From Hydrogenophaga sp. (GTDB lineage: Bacteria > Pseudomonadota > Gammaproteobacteria > Burkholderiales > Burkholderiaceae_C): a stretch of 64,000 bases of DNA. The translations under genes and the position numbers were made by a program. Below the pieces are notes generated by a model. It made no database searches. It saw only the letters and a list, made by a program, of their open reading frames with translations, and was not told where the DNA came from. Of this stretch, positions 7,339 through 15,840 are shown piece after piece; within the stretch, counting starts at the first letter, position 1, and each line of letters begins with the position of its first letter. Where the stretch lies: contig JAJNQE010000054.1 in assembly GCA_021154985.1 (NCBI GenBank), forward strand, positions 28,418 through 92,417. The letters run 5' to 3'.

Positions 7339-9132
7339 TCAGCTCGGGGCCAGCGGGGAGTCGCCCAGCGTGGGGCTGAAGCGTGTGCTGAAGGGCCGCG
7401 ACTCGCCGCCCGCGTACGACAGGTTTTGCTGCACCGGGTGGGCCTGGCCCGGATGCCCGTTGGGCATGGACACAAAGAACTCGTTGCCTTCCCGCTGGTC
7501 CAGGCGCACACGCTGGTAGGCGATCTGCGCACCGTAGCGCTCGCAGAGTTCGCGGCAGATGTACAGCCCCAGGCCGCTGGAGCGGCTCTCGGACGAGAAG
7601 AAGGGCTCGAACAGGTGGCGCATCACGCTGGCCTCCAGCGGCTGGCCATCGCTCCAGACCGAGAGCTTGCTGTGATCGGCGCCGCTGGGTTGTGTGACGA
7701 CACGGATGGAAGAGGGCTTGCCGCTGGCATGGCGCAAGGCGTTGTCCAGCAGGTTCACCAGCAGGCGGCGCATGTGCTCGGGATCGAACTCCACCAGCGC
7801 CGCAGGCGCATGCAGGTGCACACCGAGCACGCCTTTGGCGGGGTTCTGGCGCAGCCAGTCCAGCGTGATCTGGCGCACCATGGCGTCCAGTGGCATGCTG
7901 GGGGTGGAGCCGTCGCCGCGCACGGGCTGGGCGCGTGCCACGTTCAGGATGTCGTCCACGATGCGCGAGAGCCGCTGCGCGTTCTGCTCGATCATGTGGG
8001 TGAGTCGCTTCTGCGCGGGGTCCTTGACCTCTTCGTCCAGCAGGGCGTTGGCCTGTGTGATGGCCGAGAGCGGGTTGCGGATTTCGTGCGCCACCGCCGC
8101 CGACATGCGCCCCATGGAGGCGAGTTTTTCGGTGCGCACGCGGGCTTCGACCTCGCGCAGGTCTTCGAGAAAGAGCACGCACAGGCCGGTGCTGCGCCCC
8201 GCGCGCGAGGTCAGGCGCGTGCGCGCGTGCAGTCGCTGGCTGGGCCGGTCTTCGTTGTCGATGGTGGTCTCGGTCTCCAGGGCCTGGCCCAGCGCAAAAG
8301 TCTCGGTCACCAGGTCGCAGAGGTGGCTCCAGCTGGGCCGGGCCGAGAGCAGCAGCTTGGCGGCCTGCGGGTAGGCCTCGCCCATCAACATGATCTGTGC
8401 GGCGGGGTTGGCGTTGCGCACCACGCCGTGTTGATCGACCACCAGCACGCCCACGCTCAGGCTCTCGATGACCAGTTCGTTCACCTGTGCCTGCGTGCGC
8501 GCCGCGGCCTGGCTGCTGGAGGCCACCGCCTCTTCGCGTGCCAGACGGATCGCCAGCTGGTTGGCGAGCACCGCCACCAGGAAAAATCCGGTGCTGGCCA
8601 GACCGGCCTGGAGCAGCTTGGCGGTGGCGGCGTCGCTGAACAAGGGTGCGCTCAGCACGGCTTCGCACAGCAGGTACAGCGTGACGGAGGCGGCGGTGGC
8701 CAGGGCCAGCATCAGCGGCCCGAGGATGGAGGCCAGCAGCACCGGCAGCGCAAACAGCGGTGTGTAGTTGATGGAGCCGATCTGGAAGAACTGCAGCAGC
8801 GCAAACACCACCACATCGACCCCGATGGTCAGCACCCACTGGAGCTGGATCGGTTTGCCTTGTTCCACCGGTCGCCAGGCGTAGAGCACCACCAGCGCGG
8901 CCGAGAGGTGGATCGCGGCCAGCAACACCAGCCAGTCGGGCCCGCCGGTGCCGGTGACCACCATGAAGATCTGCAGCGAGAGCAGCACCAAGGCGATGAA
9001 CACCCGCGCGCGCATGAAGGCCACCCACAGGCGCACGAAAGCGCGAAGACGCTGCTCTCGGCCCTGGTTGTTGCCCGCCTCGTAGGCCACGAACCACGAC
9101 GGAGCGAACTGCGAGCTGTCTTCTCGGGCCAT
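7339..9132 (-). CDS. pilS: Membrane sensor histidine kinase PilS
   Basis: This 597-residue kinase is the expected partner of the adjacent PilR. The first ~190 residues hold about six hydrophobic segments, then come a PAS-like region (ESLSVGVLVVDQHGVVRNANP), a HisKA box with the phospho-His in AVAHEIRNPLSAIT, and a catalytic domain with NLLDNALRHASG and SSGLGLYICREL. I take ATG 9132 (MAREDSS), preceded by GGAACTGAC; an in-frame start 16 codons upstream is less likely. In pseudomonads PilS senses pilin in the membrane and tunes pilA; the same role is inferred here. Confidence 0.9.
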   Translation of the reverse strand: MAREDSSQFAPSWFVAYEAGNNQGREQRLRAFVRLWVAFMRARVFIALVLLSLQIFMVVTGTGGPDWLVLLAAIHLSAALVVLYAWRPVEQGKPIQLQWVLTIGVDVVVFALLQFFQIGSINYTPLFALPVLLASILGPLMLALATAASVTLYLLCEAVLSAPLFSDAATAKLLQAGLASTGFFLVAVLANQLAIRLAREEAVASSSQAAARTQAQVNELVIESLSVGVLVVDQHGVVRNANPAAQIMLMGEAYPQAAKLLLSARPSWSHLCDLVTETFALGQALETETTIDNEDRPSQRLHARTRLTSRAGRSTGLCVLFLEDLREVEARVRTEKLASMGRMSAAVAHEIRNPLSAITQANALLDEEVKDPAQKRLTHMIEQNAQRLSRIVDDILNVARAQPVRGDGSTPSMPLDAMVRQITLDWLRQNPAKGVLGVHLHAPAALVEFDPEHMRRLLVNLLDNALRHASGKPSSIRVVTQPSGADHSKLSVWSDGQPLEASVMRHLFEPFFSSESRSSGLGLYICRELCERYGAQIAYQRVRLDQREGNEFFVSMPNGHPGQAHPVQQNLSYAGGESRPFSTRFSPTLGDSPLAPS

Positions 9133-9180
9133 GTCAGTTCCGCAAACCGGGTGCACCGGCCCGCGCGGCGCGGGGTGCAC

Positions 9181-9423
9181 TCACGTTGGGCCGCCTTCCT
9201 TGAGCCGGCGGTGGTCGGCGCTGCAATACGGGCCCAGGCTGCCCTGTACGGTGTCGGCCTGCGGCAGGTGGGTGCCGCAATGCTGGCAGGCCACCATCAC
9301 CACCGGCAAGCGCGAGCCGGTGGGCGCTGGCGGCTGGCGGGGCGTCGATCGATCGGTGACGCGGTTGTTGCGCCACACATAGAAGGCCACCATCACCATG
9401 GCCAGGACGAGCAGGTATTTCAT
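9181..9423 (-). CDS. PP0621-type small membrane-anchored protein
   Basis: 80 residues: one N-terminal transmembrane helix (MKYLLVLAMVMVAFYVW), a short Pro-rich linker, then a compact domain with ACQHCGTHLPQAD and LGPYCSADHRRL, whose Cys/His residues could bind a metal. It resembles the PP0621 family found beside pilS and ffh in Burkholderiales; function is unknown. The ATG at 9421-9423 lies 12 bp past the stop of the membrane protein gene upstream, so the genes are co-transcribed. Confidence 0.75.
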   Translation of the reverse strand: MKYLLVLAMVMVAFYVWRNNRVTDRSTPRQPPAPTGSRLPVVMVACQHCGTHLPQADTVQGSLGPYCSADHRRLKEGGPT

Positions 9424-9435
9424 GTGGGCGGTGGT

Positions 9436-10236
9436 TCAGCTGCGTTGCAGCAGCACTTCAAGCACAAAGCGGGAGCCGGCGTAGCCCAGCAGCAGCAGCC
9501 CGGCTCCCAGGTAGAGCATGCGCGCGGCAAACCGGCCGCGCCAGCCCAGGCGCCAGCGTCCCCACAGCAGCACGCCCATGGTGACCCACGACAACACCGA
9601 GAACACCGACTTGTGGTCCCACACCCAGCGGTGGTTGAGCAGCTCGGAGAAGTACCAGCCCGCCAGAAGCGTGGCGGAGAGCAGCACGAAGCCCGCTGCC
9701 ACGAAGCGGAAGGTCAGCCGCTCCAGGGTGAGCAGTGGCATGGCGGTGTCTGCCGAGGTGCCCAGGCGCATGGCTTTCTCGGCCCGCTGCATCAACCACG
9801 CGTGGCCGACGGCCACGGCGATCAGACCGTAGGACGCGATGCCCAGCGCCCAGTGCAGGGGCATCCAGTTCGACCGCAGGGTGGGATATGGCGTGCCGGG
9901 AAACACCAGGGCCAGCACCACCACCACCGCACCAAAGAAGGCAAACCTCCAGCGTTCGCGCAGTTGCGGGTAGAGGCGGCTTTCGATCATGTACACGGTG
10001 AGCACCAACCACGCCGTGACCGACAGCGAGGGCGCGAAGCCGAAGCGGGCGGGTTGTTCAAACAGGCCGAACACCAGCACGCCAAGGTGCAGCAGCCAGG
10101 CCACGGTGAGCAGGGCCCGGCTCTGCATGGCCGACGCATGCGGATGGATCCAGGCGAGCACAGCGTAGGCGAGCGCCGCCAGACCCGAGAGCACCACCGC
10201 GGGCAGGTTGGTCGCAAGCGATGGCAGCAGGTTCAT
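9436..10236 (-). CDS. CcsA/HemX/YpjD-like inner-membrane protein
   Basis: This 266-residue protein has about eight hydrophobic segments. The sequence NWMPLHWALGIASYG with a membrane-embedded His, and the later NHRWVWDHKSVFSVLSW, resemble the heme-handling region of cytochrome c assembly proteins (CcsA/HemX superfamily). The homolog in Escherichia coli, YpjD, also sits beside ffh, and here the gene is divergent from ffh with about 170 bp between starts. A role in cytochrome c biogenesis is often assigned by annotation but is not shown by the sequence; it could be a general inner-membrane protein. Confidence 0.75.
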   Translation of the reverse strand: MNLLPSLATNLPAVVLSGLAALAYAVLAWIHPHASAMQSRALLTVAWLLHLGVLVFGLFEQPARFGFAPSLSVTAWLVLTVYMIESRLYPQLRERWRFAFFGAVVVVLALVFPGTPYPTLRSNWMPLHWALGIASYGLIAVAVGHAWLMQRAEKAMRLGTSADTAMPLLTLERLTFRFVAAGFVLLSATLLAGWYFSELLNHRWVWDHKSVFSVLSWVTMGVLLWGRWRLGWRGRFAARMLYLGAGLLLLGYAGSRFVLEVLLQRS

Positions 10237-10409
10237 AGGGGATGTGGCGCGCGCAGCGGGCTGGGGGTGGGCGCGGCTAAAATCATGGGCGGAGTTTAAC
10301 GGCCTTGACCGTTGCCAGCCGCCGGTTTCCCGGTCAATGGCCCGACACCCACCCCAGCCGGCGCGAACTCAGCAGCCTGCGGGTTCTTCTCCCCCTACCC
10401 GAGCGCAGC

Positions 10410-11780
10410 ATGGCATCAGCCCTTTCCGACCGACTCTCACGCATCGTCAAGGAAATGCGCGGCCAGGCCCGCATCACCGAGACCAACGTCACCGACATGC
10501 TGCGCGAGGTGCGCATGGCCTTGCTGGAGGCCGACGTGGCCTTGGCCGTTGTTCGTGACTTCATTGCGCGCGTGAAAGAGAAGGCGCTGGGCCAGGAGGT
10601 GGTGGGTTCGCTCACGCCGGGACAGGCGCTCGTGGGCATCGTCAACCGCGAGTTGGCGCTCACCATGGGCGACGGCGTGGCCGATATCAACCTGGCGGCA
10701 CAGCCGCCGGCCGTGATCCTCATGGCCGGCTTGCAGGGCGCGGGCAAGACCACCACCACCGCCAAGCTGGCCAAGCACCTGATCGAGAAGCGCAAGAAGA
10801 AGGTGCTCACGGTGTCGGGTGACGTGTACCGCCCCGCCGCCATCGAACAGCTCAAGACCGTGACCGCGCAGGCCGGCGCCGAGTGGTTCCCGAGCACACC
10901 CGAGCAGAAGCCGGTGGACATCGCGCGCGCGGCCATCGACTACGCGCGCAAACATTACTTTGATGTGCTGCTGGTGGACACGGCGGGCCGGCTGGCCATT
11001 GACGAAGCGCTGATGCGCGAAATCCAGGAACTGCACGCCGTGCTCAAGCCGGTGGAGACACTGTTCGTGGTGGACGCCATGCAGGGCCAGGACGCGATCA
11101 ACACCGCGAAGGCTTTCAAGGAAGCGCTGCCTCTGACCGGCATCATCCTCACCAAGCTCGACGGCGACTCGCGCGGTGGCGCGGCGCTGTCGGTGCGACA
11201 GATCACGGGTGCGCCGATCAAGTTCGCCGGTGTGTCGGAAAAAATCGACGGCCTGGAGGTGTTCGACGCCGAGCGCCATGCGCAGCGCATCCTGGGCATG
11301 GGCGACATCCTGGCCCTGGTGGAGCAGGTCACGGCCGGTGTGGACATGGCGGCGGCGCAGAAGCTCGCTGCCAAAGTCAAGAGCGGCGAGGGTTTCGACC
11401 TCAACGATTTCCTGGACCAGCTGCGCCAGATGAAGCAGATGGGTGGCCTCTCCAGCCTGATGGACAAGCTGCCCGCTGCCATGGCGGCCAAGGCGGGTCA
11501 GGTCGACATGGGCCGGGCGGAGAAAGACATCGCCCGCAAGGAAGGGATCATCTGCAGCATGACGCTCAAGGAGCGCCGCAAGCCCGAGATCATCAAGGCC
11601 ACGCGCAAGCGCCGCATTGCGGCGGGTGCGGGCGTGCAGGTGCAGGAGGTCAACCGCCTGCTCAAGGAGTTCGAGCAGATGCAGGACATGATGAAGAAGA
11701 TGAAGGGCGGCGGGATGATGAAGATGATGAAACGCATGGGGGGCATGAAGGGCATGCCCAAGCTGCCGGGCATGGGCTGA
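10410..11780 (+). CDS. ffh: Signal recognition particle GTPase Ffh
   Basis: The 456-residue protein subunit of SRP binds 4.5S RNA and signal sequences of nascent membrane proteins and docks on FtsY. The N domain is followed by the G domain with GLQGAGKTTT, DTAGRLAIDE, TKLDGDSRGGAAL and the G5 region GVSEKIDGLEVF. The C-terminal M domain is very Met-rich (MQDMMKKMKGGGMMKMMKRM). ATG 10410 is used because conservation begins at MASALSDRLSRIV; upstream in-frame sequence is Pro-rich leader. A TAAAAT element at 10278-10283 may be part of its promoter. Confidence 0.97.
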   Translation: MASALSDRLSRIVKEMRGQARITETNVTDMLREVRMALLEADVALAVVRDFIARVKEKALGQEVVGSLTPGQALVGIVNRELALTMGDGVADINLAAQPPAVILMAGLQGAGKTTTTAKLAKHLIEKRKKKVLTVSGDVYRPAAIEQLKTVTAQAGAEWFPSTPEQKPVDIARAAIDYARKHYFDVLLVDTAGRLAIDEALMREIQELHAVLKPVETLFVVDAMQGQDAINTAKAFKEALPLTGIILTKLDGDSRGGAALSVRQITGAPIKFAGVSEKIDGLEVFDAERHAQRILGMGDILALVEQVTAGVDMAAAQKLAAKVKSGEGFDLNDFLDQLRQMKQMGGLSSLMDKLPAAMAAKAGQVDMGRAEKDIARKEGIICSMTLKERRKPEIIKATRKRRIAAGAGVQVQEVNRLLKEFEQMQDMMKKMKGGGMMKMMKRMGGMKGMPKLPGMG

Positions 11781-11793
11781 TCACGCGCTTCCC

Positions 11794-11871
11794 ATGAGCC
11801 ACCCGGCCGACCCCCACACCGTCGCAGACCTCACGGCGCTGCAGGCGCGCCAGCGCGACACCCTGTACTGA
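11794..11871 (+). pseudogene. 25-codon open frame after ffh, possible gene remnant
   Basis: ATG at 11794 opens a 25-residue frame (MSHPADPHTVADLTALQARQ...) that ends 7 bp before the convergent IclR gene. It has no recognisable domain and no clear ribosome site. It could be the N-terminus of a gene whose remainder was lost when the IclR region was joined, or simply chance coding. Listed for completeness only. Confidence 0.15.
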
Positions 11872-11878
11872 GCCGGAC

Positions 11879-12649
11879 TCAGCCCAAAGTGCGGGCCAGC
11901 GCCTGCGCCGCCACTTGCAATCTGGGCAGTTGCAGTCTGGCTTGTGCCAGGCTCATGCGCGCCGCCGGCGCCTGCAGCGCCAGCGCGCAGCGCACGGTGC
12001 GCTGTCCGGGCGCGAACACCGGCACTGCCACGCACACAAGTCCTTCGACAAACTCCTCGGCGTCCACCGAATGCCCATCGCGGCGGATGGTTTCCAGTTC
12101 GGCTTCCAGCGCTTCTCGTTCGGTCAGCGTACCCGCGGTGTAGCGGGTGAGGGTCAACCCGGCGAGCAACGCGTTGCGTTGACGCGCACCCATCCAGGCC
12201 AGAAACAGCTTGCCGCTGGCCGAGCAGTGCACCGGCACGCGTGTGCCCGGTCGCAGCTCCAGCCGCAAGGGGAACGCCGACTCGACACGATCGAGGTACA
12301 CCACGTCGGCGCCCGACATGGCCGTGAGATTGCAGCTTTCGCCCACCTCGCTCACCAGCTGGCGCAACACCGCGTGGCGCACACCCTGCAACGTGCTGCT
12401 GCTGAGGGCCGCTTCGGCCATGCGCAGCAGGCGTGGTGCGAGCACGAAATGCCGCCCGTCGGGCTCGCGCACCAGCCACGCCCCGGCCTCCAGCTGGGTC
12501 AGCATGCGGTGCACGGTCGGCTTGGGCCAGCCGGTCAGCGCGACCACGTCGGGCAGGGCTTGCGGCGCGTCCTGGCGCGCCAGCAGGTCCAGCAGTTCCA
12601 TGAGCCGCAGGCCGGGGCTGTTGTCGCTGTCAGCAAGAGGTTTGCTCAT
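11879..12649 (-). CDS. IclR-family transcriptional regulator
   Basis: 256 residues: a winged helix-turn-helix at about 12-70 (ALPDVVALTGWPKPTVHRML) followed by an IclR effector-binding domain (GESCNLTAMSGADVVYLDRV, VPVHCSASGKLFLAWM, DAEEFVEGLVCVAVPV). Such proteins usually control a neighbouring catabolic operon in response to an aromatic or other small-molecule ligand. It is divergent from the SDR-monooxygenase-transporter operon, with an inverted repeat in the 85-bp gap, so that operon is its likely target. The ATG at 12647-12649 matches the family N-terminus. Confidence 0.88.
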   Translation of the reverse strand: MSKPLADSDNSPGLRLMELLDLLARQDAPQALPDVVALTGWPKPTVHRMLTQLEAGAWLVREPDGRHFVLAPRLLRMAEAALSSSTLQGVRHAVLRQLVSEVGESCNLTAMSGADVVYLDRVESAFPLRLELRPGTRVPVHCSASGKLFLAWMGARQRNALLAGLTLTRYTAGTLTEREALEAELETIRRDGHSVDAEEFVEGLVCVAVPVFAPGQRTVRCALALQAPAARMSLAQARLQLPRLQVAAQALARTLG

Positions 12650-12689
12650 ATCTCGAATAATGAGACGATTTGGGCAATTTTTTCGAGAT
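12650..12689. promoter_or_regulatory. Inverted repeat between IclR gene and SDR operon, likely operator
   Basis: ATCTCGAA (12650-12657) and TTCGAGAT (12682-12689) are exact 8-bp inverted copies with starts 32 bp apart, close to three helical turns. The left arm also forms TCTC-N7-GAGA with the next bases. The pair fills much of the intergenic region between divergent genes, where an IclR-type dimer or tetramer would bind both promoters. Confidence 0.5.
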
Positions 12690-12734
12690 GGATTCTAGTG
12701 CCCCCTACAGTGCACGCACAAGCATGAGGAGACG

Positions 12735-13556
12735 GTGGGTTTGACGAGTTCGAGATTTCACAACGCCGTGGTCACCGGCGCCTGTGGCGGCCTGGGCCAG
12801 GCGTTGGCGCGTGAGCTCATCGGCGGCGGTGCGCGCGTGGCGCTGGTGGGCCTGCAGAGACCCGTGCTCGACGGGCTCGCCGCGCTGGCGCCAGACCGCT
12901 GCGCGATCTACCAGCCCGATGTGTCGGACGCCACGGCGATGCAGGCCGTGGCCGCCGATTGGGTGGGTCGCTTCGGGGCTCCCGATCTCGTGATGGCCAA
13001 CGCCGGCGTGGCGGGCGGCTTCGACACTGCGCAAGCCAGCGACCTCGCCGTGATGCGCCGCATGCTGGAGATCAACCTGCTCGGCGTGGCCACCACCTTC
13101 CAGCCTTTCCTGGAACCCATGCGCAACGCCGGGCGGCGAGGGGCCCTGGTGGGCGTGGCCAGCCTCGCGGGCTGGCGCGGCATGCCGAGCAACGGCGCGT
13201 ATTGCGCCAGCAAGGCCGGGCTGATTGTCTATCTGCAGAGCCTGCGCGCCGAATTGCGTCCAACCGCACTCACCGTGCACACCGTCAGCCCCGGCTACCT
13301 GCGCACCGCGCTCACCGCCGGCAATCGCTTCAGCATGCCCGGCCTGATGGAGCCCGACGAAGCCGCGCGCCGTCTGCTGGCCCAGGTGATGGCCGGAACC
13401 GAACACATCGTGCTGCCTCGGCGCATCGGCTGGCTCTCGCGCTTGCTGGGTGTGTTGCCCGCGAAGCTGCACGACCGCATCCTGCTCGACCAGCCACGCA
13501 AGCCCCGCGTCGGCGAGGCTGGCGCCACCGACATTCCCGGCATCAAGCAACCATGA
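12735..13556 (+). CDS. Short-chain dehydrogenase/reductase
   Basis: This 273-residue NAD(P)-dependent oxidoreductase shows the classical SDR motifs: VTGACGGLGQA (nucleotide binding), MANAGVAGG (NAG), and a catalytic Ser in VGVASLAGW with YCASK (Tyr-x3-Lys). The start is GTG at 12735, supported by GAGGAG six bases upstream; no in-frame ATG competes. It is first in a five-gene run and its stop overlaps the next start (ATGA). It probably interconverts an alcohol and a ketone that the adjacent monooxygenase then acts on; the substrate is unknown. Confidence 0.88.
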   Translation: MGLTSSRFHNAVVTGACGGLGQALARELIGGGARVALVGLQRPVLDGLAALAPDRCAIYQPDVSDATAMQAVAADWVGRFGAPDLVMANAGVAGGFDTAQASDLAVMRRMLEINLLGVATTFQPFLEPMRNAGRRGALVGVASLAGWRGMPSNGAYCASKAGLIVYLQSLRAELRPTALTVHTVSPGYLRTALTAGNRFSMPGLMEPDEAARRLLAQVMAGTEHIVLPRRIGWLSRLLGVLPAKLHDRILLDQPRKPRVGEAGATDIPGIKQP

Positions 13557-14860
13557 ACACCATCGAACAGATCGCCCTCATCGGTGCTGGCCCGTCGGGC
13601 CTGGCCGGCGCGCGCTGCCTGCAGAAGCACGGCATTGCCTTCCAGGGTTTCGAGGCCCACACCGATGTGGGTGGCCTCTGGAACATCCACAACCCGCGCT
13701 CCACGGTGTACCAGTCGGCGCACCTGATCTCCAGCAAGCGCATGACGGAGTTCAGCGAATTCCCCATGTCCGAGCGGGTGGCCGACTACCCAAGCCACCG
13801 CGAACTGCTCGACTACTTCAGCGCCTTCGCCGACCACTTCAAGCTGCGTGAGCACTTTCGCTTCGGCACGCGGGTGCTGAAGGTTGTTCCGGTGAGCGAT
13901 GCGCCCGACACGTTGTGGCGTGTCACCACCGAGGATGCGAGCGGCCAGCAAACCACCGCCGACTACAAGGGCGTGGTGGTGGCCAACGGCACGCTGGCCG
14001 AGCCCAACATGCCGGCATTCGAGGGGCGCTTTGCCGGCGAGCTGCTGCACACCTCGGCCTACAAGCACGCCGACCTTTTCAAGCACAAGCGTGTGCTCAT
14101 CGTGGGCGCAGGCAACTCGGGTTGCGACATCGCGGTGGACGCCGTGCACCAGGCCCGCCGCGTGGACATCTCGGTGCGCCGCGGTTACTACTTCGTACCC
14201 AAGTACGTGTTCGGCAAGCCGGCTGATTCGGTGGGCGGCAAGATCACGCTGCCGCCCTGGCTCAAGCAGAAGATCGACAGCACCATCTTGAAGTGGTTCA
14301 CCGGCGACCCGGTGCGTTTCGGCTTCCCCCGACCCACCTACAAGATGTACGAGTCGCACCCGGTGGTGAACTCGCTGATCCTGTACCACATCGGCCATGG
14401 CGACGTGGACGTGCGCGCCGACATTGCCCGGCTGGATGGCCACACCGTGCACTTCAAGGACGGCAGCACGGGCGACTACGACCTGATTCTTGCCGCCACC
14501 GGCTACAAGCTGCACTACCCGTTTCTCGACCACGCGCTGCTCAACTGGCAGGGCATGGCGCCATCGCTCTACCTCAACATCTTTGCGCCGCGCTTCGACC
14601 GCCTGGCCGTGCTCGGCATGGTCGAGGCCAGCGGTCTGGGGTGGCAAGGACGTTACGAACAGGCCGAGCTGGTGGCGCGGCACTTCAAGGGGCTCGATGC
14701 AGGCTCCCCCGCCGCTGCGGCCCTCAAGGCCGCCAAGGCCGGCCCGCCGCCAGACCTCTCCGGTGGCTACAAGTACCTGCGGCTCGAGCGCATGGCCTAC
14801 TACGTCAACAAGGATGCCTACCGAAAGGCGGTTCGCCAGGCCGCGGCTCTGCAAGGCTGA
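13553..14860 (+). CDS. Flavin-containing monooxygenase, class B type
   Basis: 435 residues with the FAD Rossmann motif GAGPSGLAG at about residue 11, the NADPH motif GAGNSGCD in the middle and, just before it, FAGELLHTSAY, which fits the FMO/Baeyer-Villiger fingerprint F-x-G-x3-H-x3-Y. The family oxygenates heteroatoms or inserts oxygen next to ketones using NADPH and O2. Its position after an SDR suggests that an alcohol is oxidised to a ketone and then oxygenated, but N- or S-oxidation is equally possible. Its ATG overlaps the SDR stop by 4 bp. Confidence 0.88.
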   Translation: MNTIEQIALIGAGPSGLAGARCLQKHGIAFQGFEAHTDVGGLWNIHNPRSTVYQSAHLISSKRMTEFSEFPMSERVADYPSHRELLDYFSAFADHFKLREHFRFGTRVLKVVPVSDAPDTLWRVTTEDASGQQTTADYKGVVVANGTLAEPNMPAFEGRFAGELLHTSAYKHADLFKHKRVLIVGAGNSGCDIAVDAVHQARRVDISVRRGYYFVPKYVFGKPADSVGGKITLPPWLKQKIDSTILKWFTGDPVRFGFPRPTYKMYESHPVVNSLILYHIGHGDVDVRADIARLDGHTVHFKDGSTGDYDLILAATGYKLHYPFLDHALLNWQGMAPSLYLNIFAPRFDRLAVLGMVEASGLGWQGRYEQAELVARHFKGLDAGSPAAAALKAAKAGPPPDLSGGYKYLRLERMAYYVNKDAYRKAVRQAAALQG

Positions 14861-14866
14861 GGCCCG

Positions 14867-14898
<32 letters not shown>

Positions 14899-14913
14899 GA
14901 CAGGAGACACCCC

Positions 14914-15840
14914 ATGCTGCCCGTGGACGAAATCCGCCTGAACTTCAACCCGGCTTCGCTGGCCGCGCTCAACGGCGTGCTCGCCTTCCTGATGTTCGGC
15001 ATTGCGCTGGACACGCGCATCGATGACTTCCGCCGTGTCATGCGCATGCCGGTGGCATTCACGGTCGGCATCGTTGCGCAGTTCATTGCACTGCCGGCCA
15101 TCACCTTCGTGCTCACGCTGCTGCTGCAGCCTGGCCCGAGCATCGCGCTGGGCATGATTCTGGTGGCCTGCTACCCGCCCGGCAACGTGAGCAACATCCT
15201 CACCCACCGTGCGAACGGTAACGTGGCGCTCAGCGTGTCGATGACGGCGGTGTCCAACGCCATCGCCATCGTGGCCATGCCGTTGAACTTTGCGTTCTGG
15301 GGTGGCATGCATCCCACCGCGGCACCCCTGCTCAAGACGATTGCGCTGGACCCGCTGGAAATGGTGGGCCACATCCTGCTCATCATCGGCGTGCCGTTCG
15401 TGCTCGGCCTCTGGTGCGCGAACCGCTTCCCCAACTGGACTGCGCGTTTCAAGAAGCCTGTGCGCATCCTGAGCTTCGTTGCCCTCATCGCGTTCATCGT
15501 GGGCGCGATCGCCGGCAACTGGCACTACTTCCTGGACTACGTGGGCCTGGTGCTGCTGGCGGTGGTGATCCACGATGCACTGGCTTTCGGCACCGGTTAC
15601 GCCATTGCACGCGCCGCCGGCCTGCCCGACTACGACCGTCGCGCGCTCTCCATCGAGGTCGGCATCCGCAATGCGGGGCTGGGCCTGGTGTTGATCTTCA
15701 GCTTTTTCGGTGGCCTGGGTGGCATGGCCGTGGTGGCCGGTGTGTGGGGCTTCTGGGACATCATTGCCGGGCTCCTGCTGGCGGGTTGGTGGTCGCGACG
15801 ACCGCTGCAGGGCGGCGTGCCCGCTGTGGGCCGGTCATGA
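14914..15840 (+). CDS. Bile acid:sodium symporter (BASS) family transporter
   Basis: 308 residues with eight to ten hydrophobic segments. Family landmarks include ACYPPGNVSNILTHRANGNVALSVSMTA-type sequence (split here: CYPPGNVSNI, NVALSVSMTAV) and the C-terminal EVGIRNAGLGLVLIF, both matching the sodium- and substrate-binding crossover helices of BASS proteins. Likely sodium-coupled uptake of an organic anion, in context the substrate or an intermediate of this operon. AGGAGA precedes the ATG, directly downstream of the CAA repeat. Its stop overlaps the next start (ATGA). Confidence 0.88.
   Translation: MLPVDEIRLNFNPASLAALNGVLAFLMFGIALDTRIDDFRRVMRMPVAFTVGIVAQFIALPAITFVLTLLLQPGPSIALGMILVACYPPGNVSNILTHRANGNVALSVSMTAVSNAIAIVAMPLNFAFWGGMHPTAAPLLKTIALDPLEMVGHILLIIGVPFVLGLWCANRFPNWTARFKKPVRILSFVALIAFIVGAIAGNWHYFLDYVGLVLLAVVIHDALAFGTGYAIARAAGLPDYDRRALSIEVGIRNAGLGLVLIFSFFGGLGGMAVVAGVWGFWDIIAGLLLAGWWSRRPLQGGVPAVGRS

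Noticed and set aside
11794..11871. Short frame after ffh as a functional small protein
   Set aside because: 25 residues, no ribosome site, no recognisable motif; kept only as a low-confidence possible remnant.
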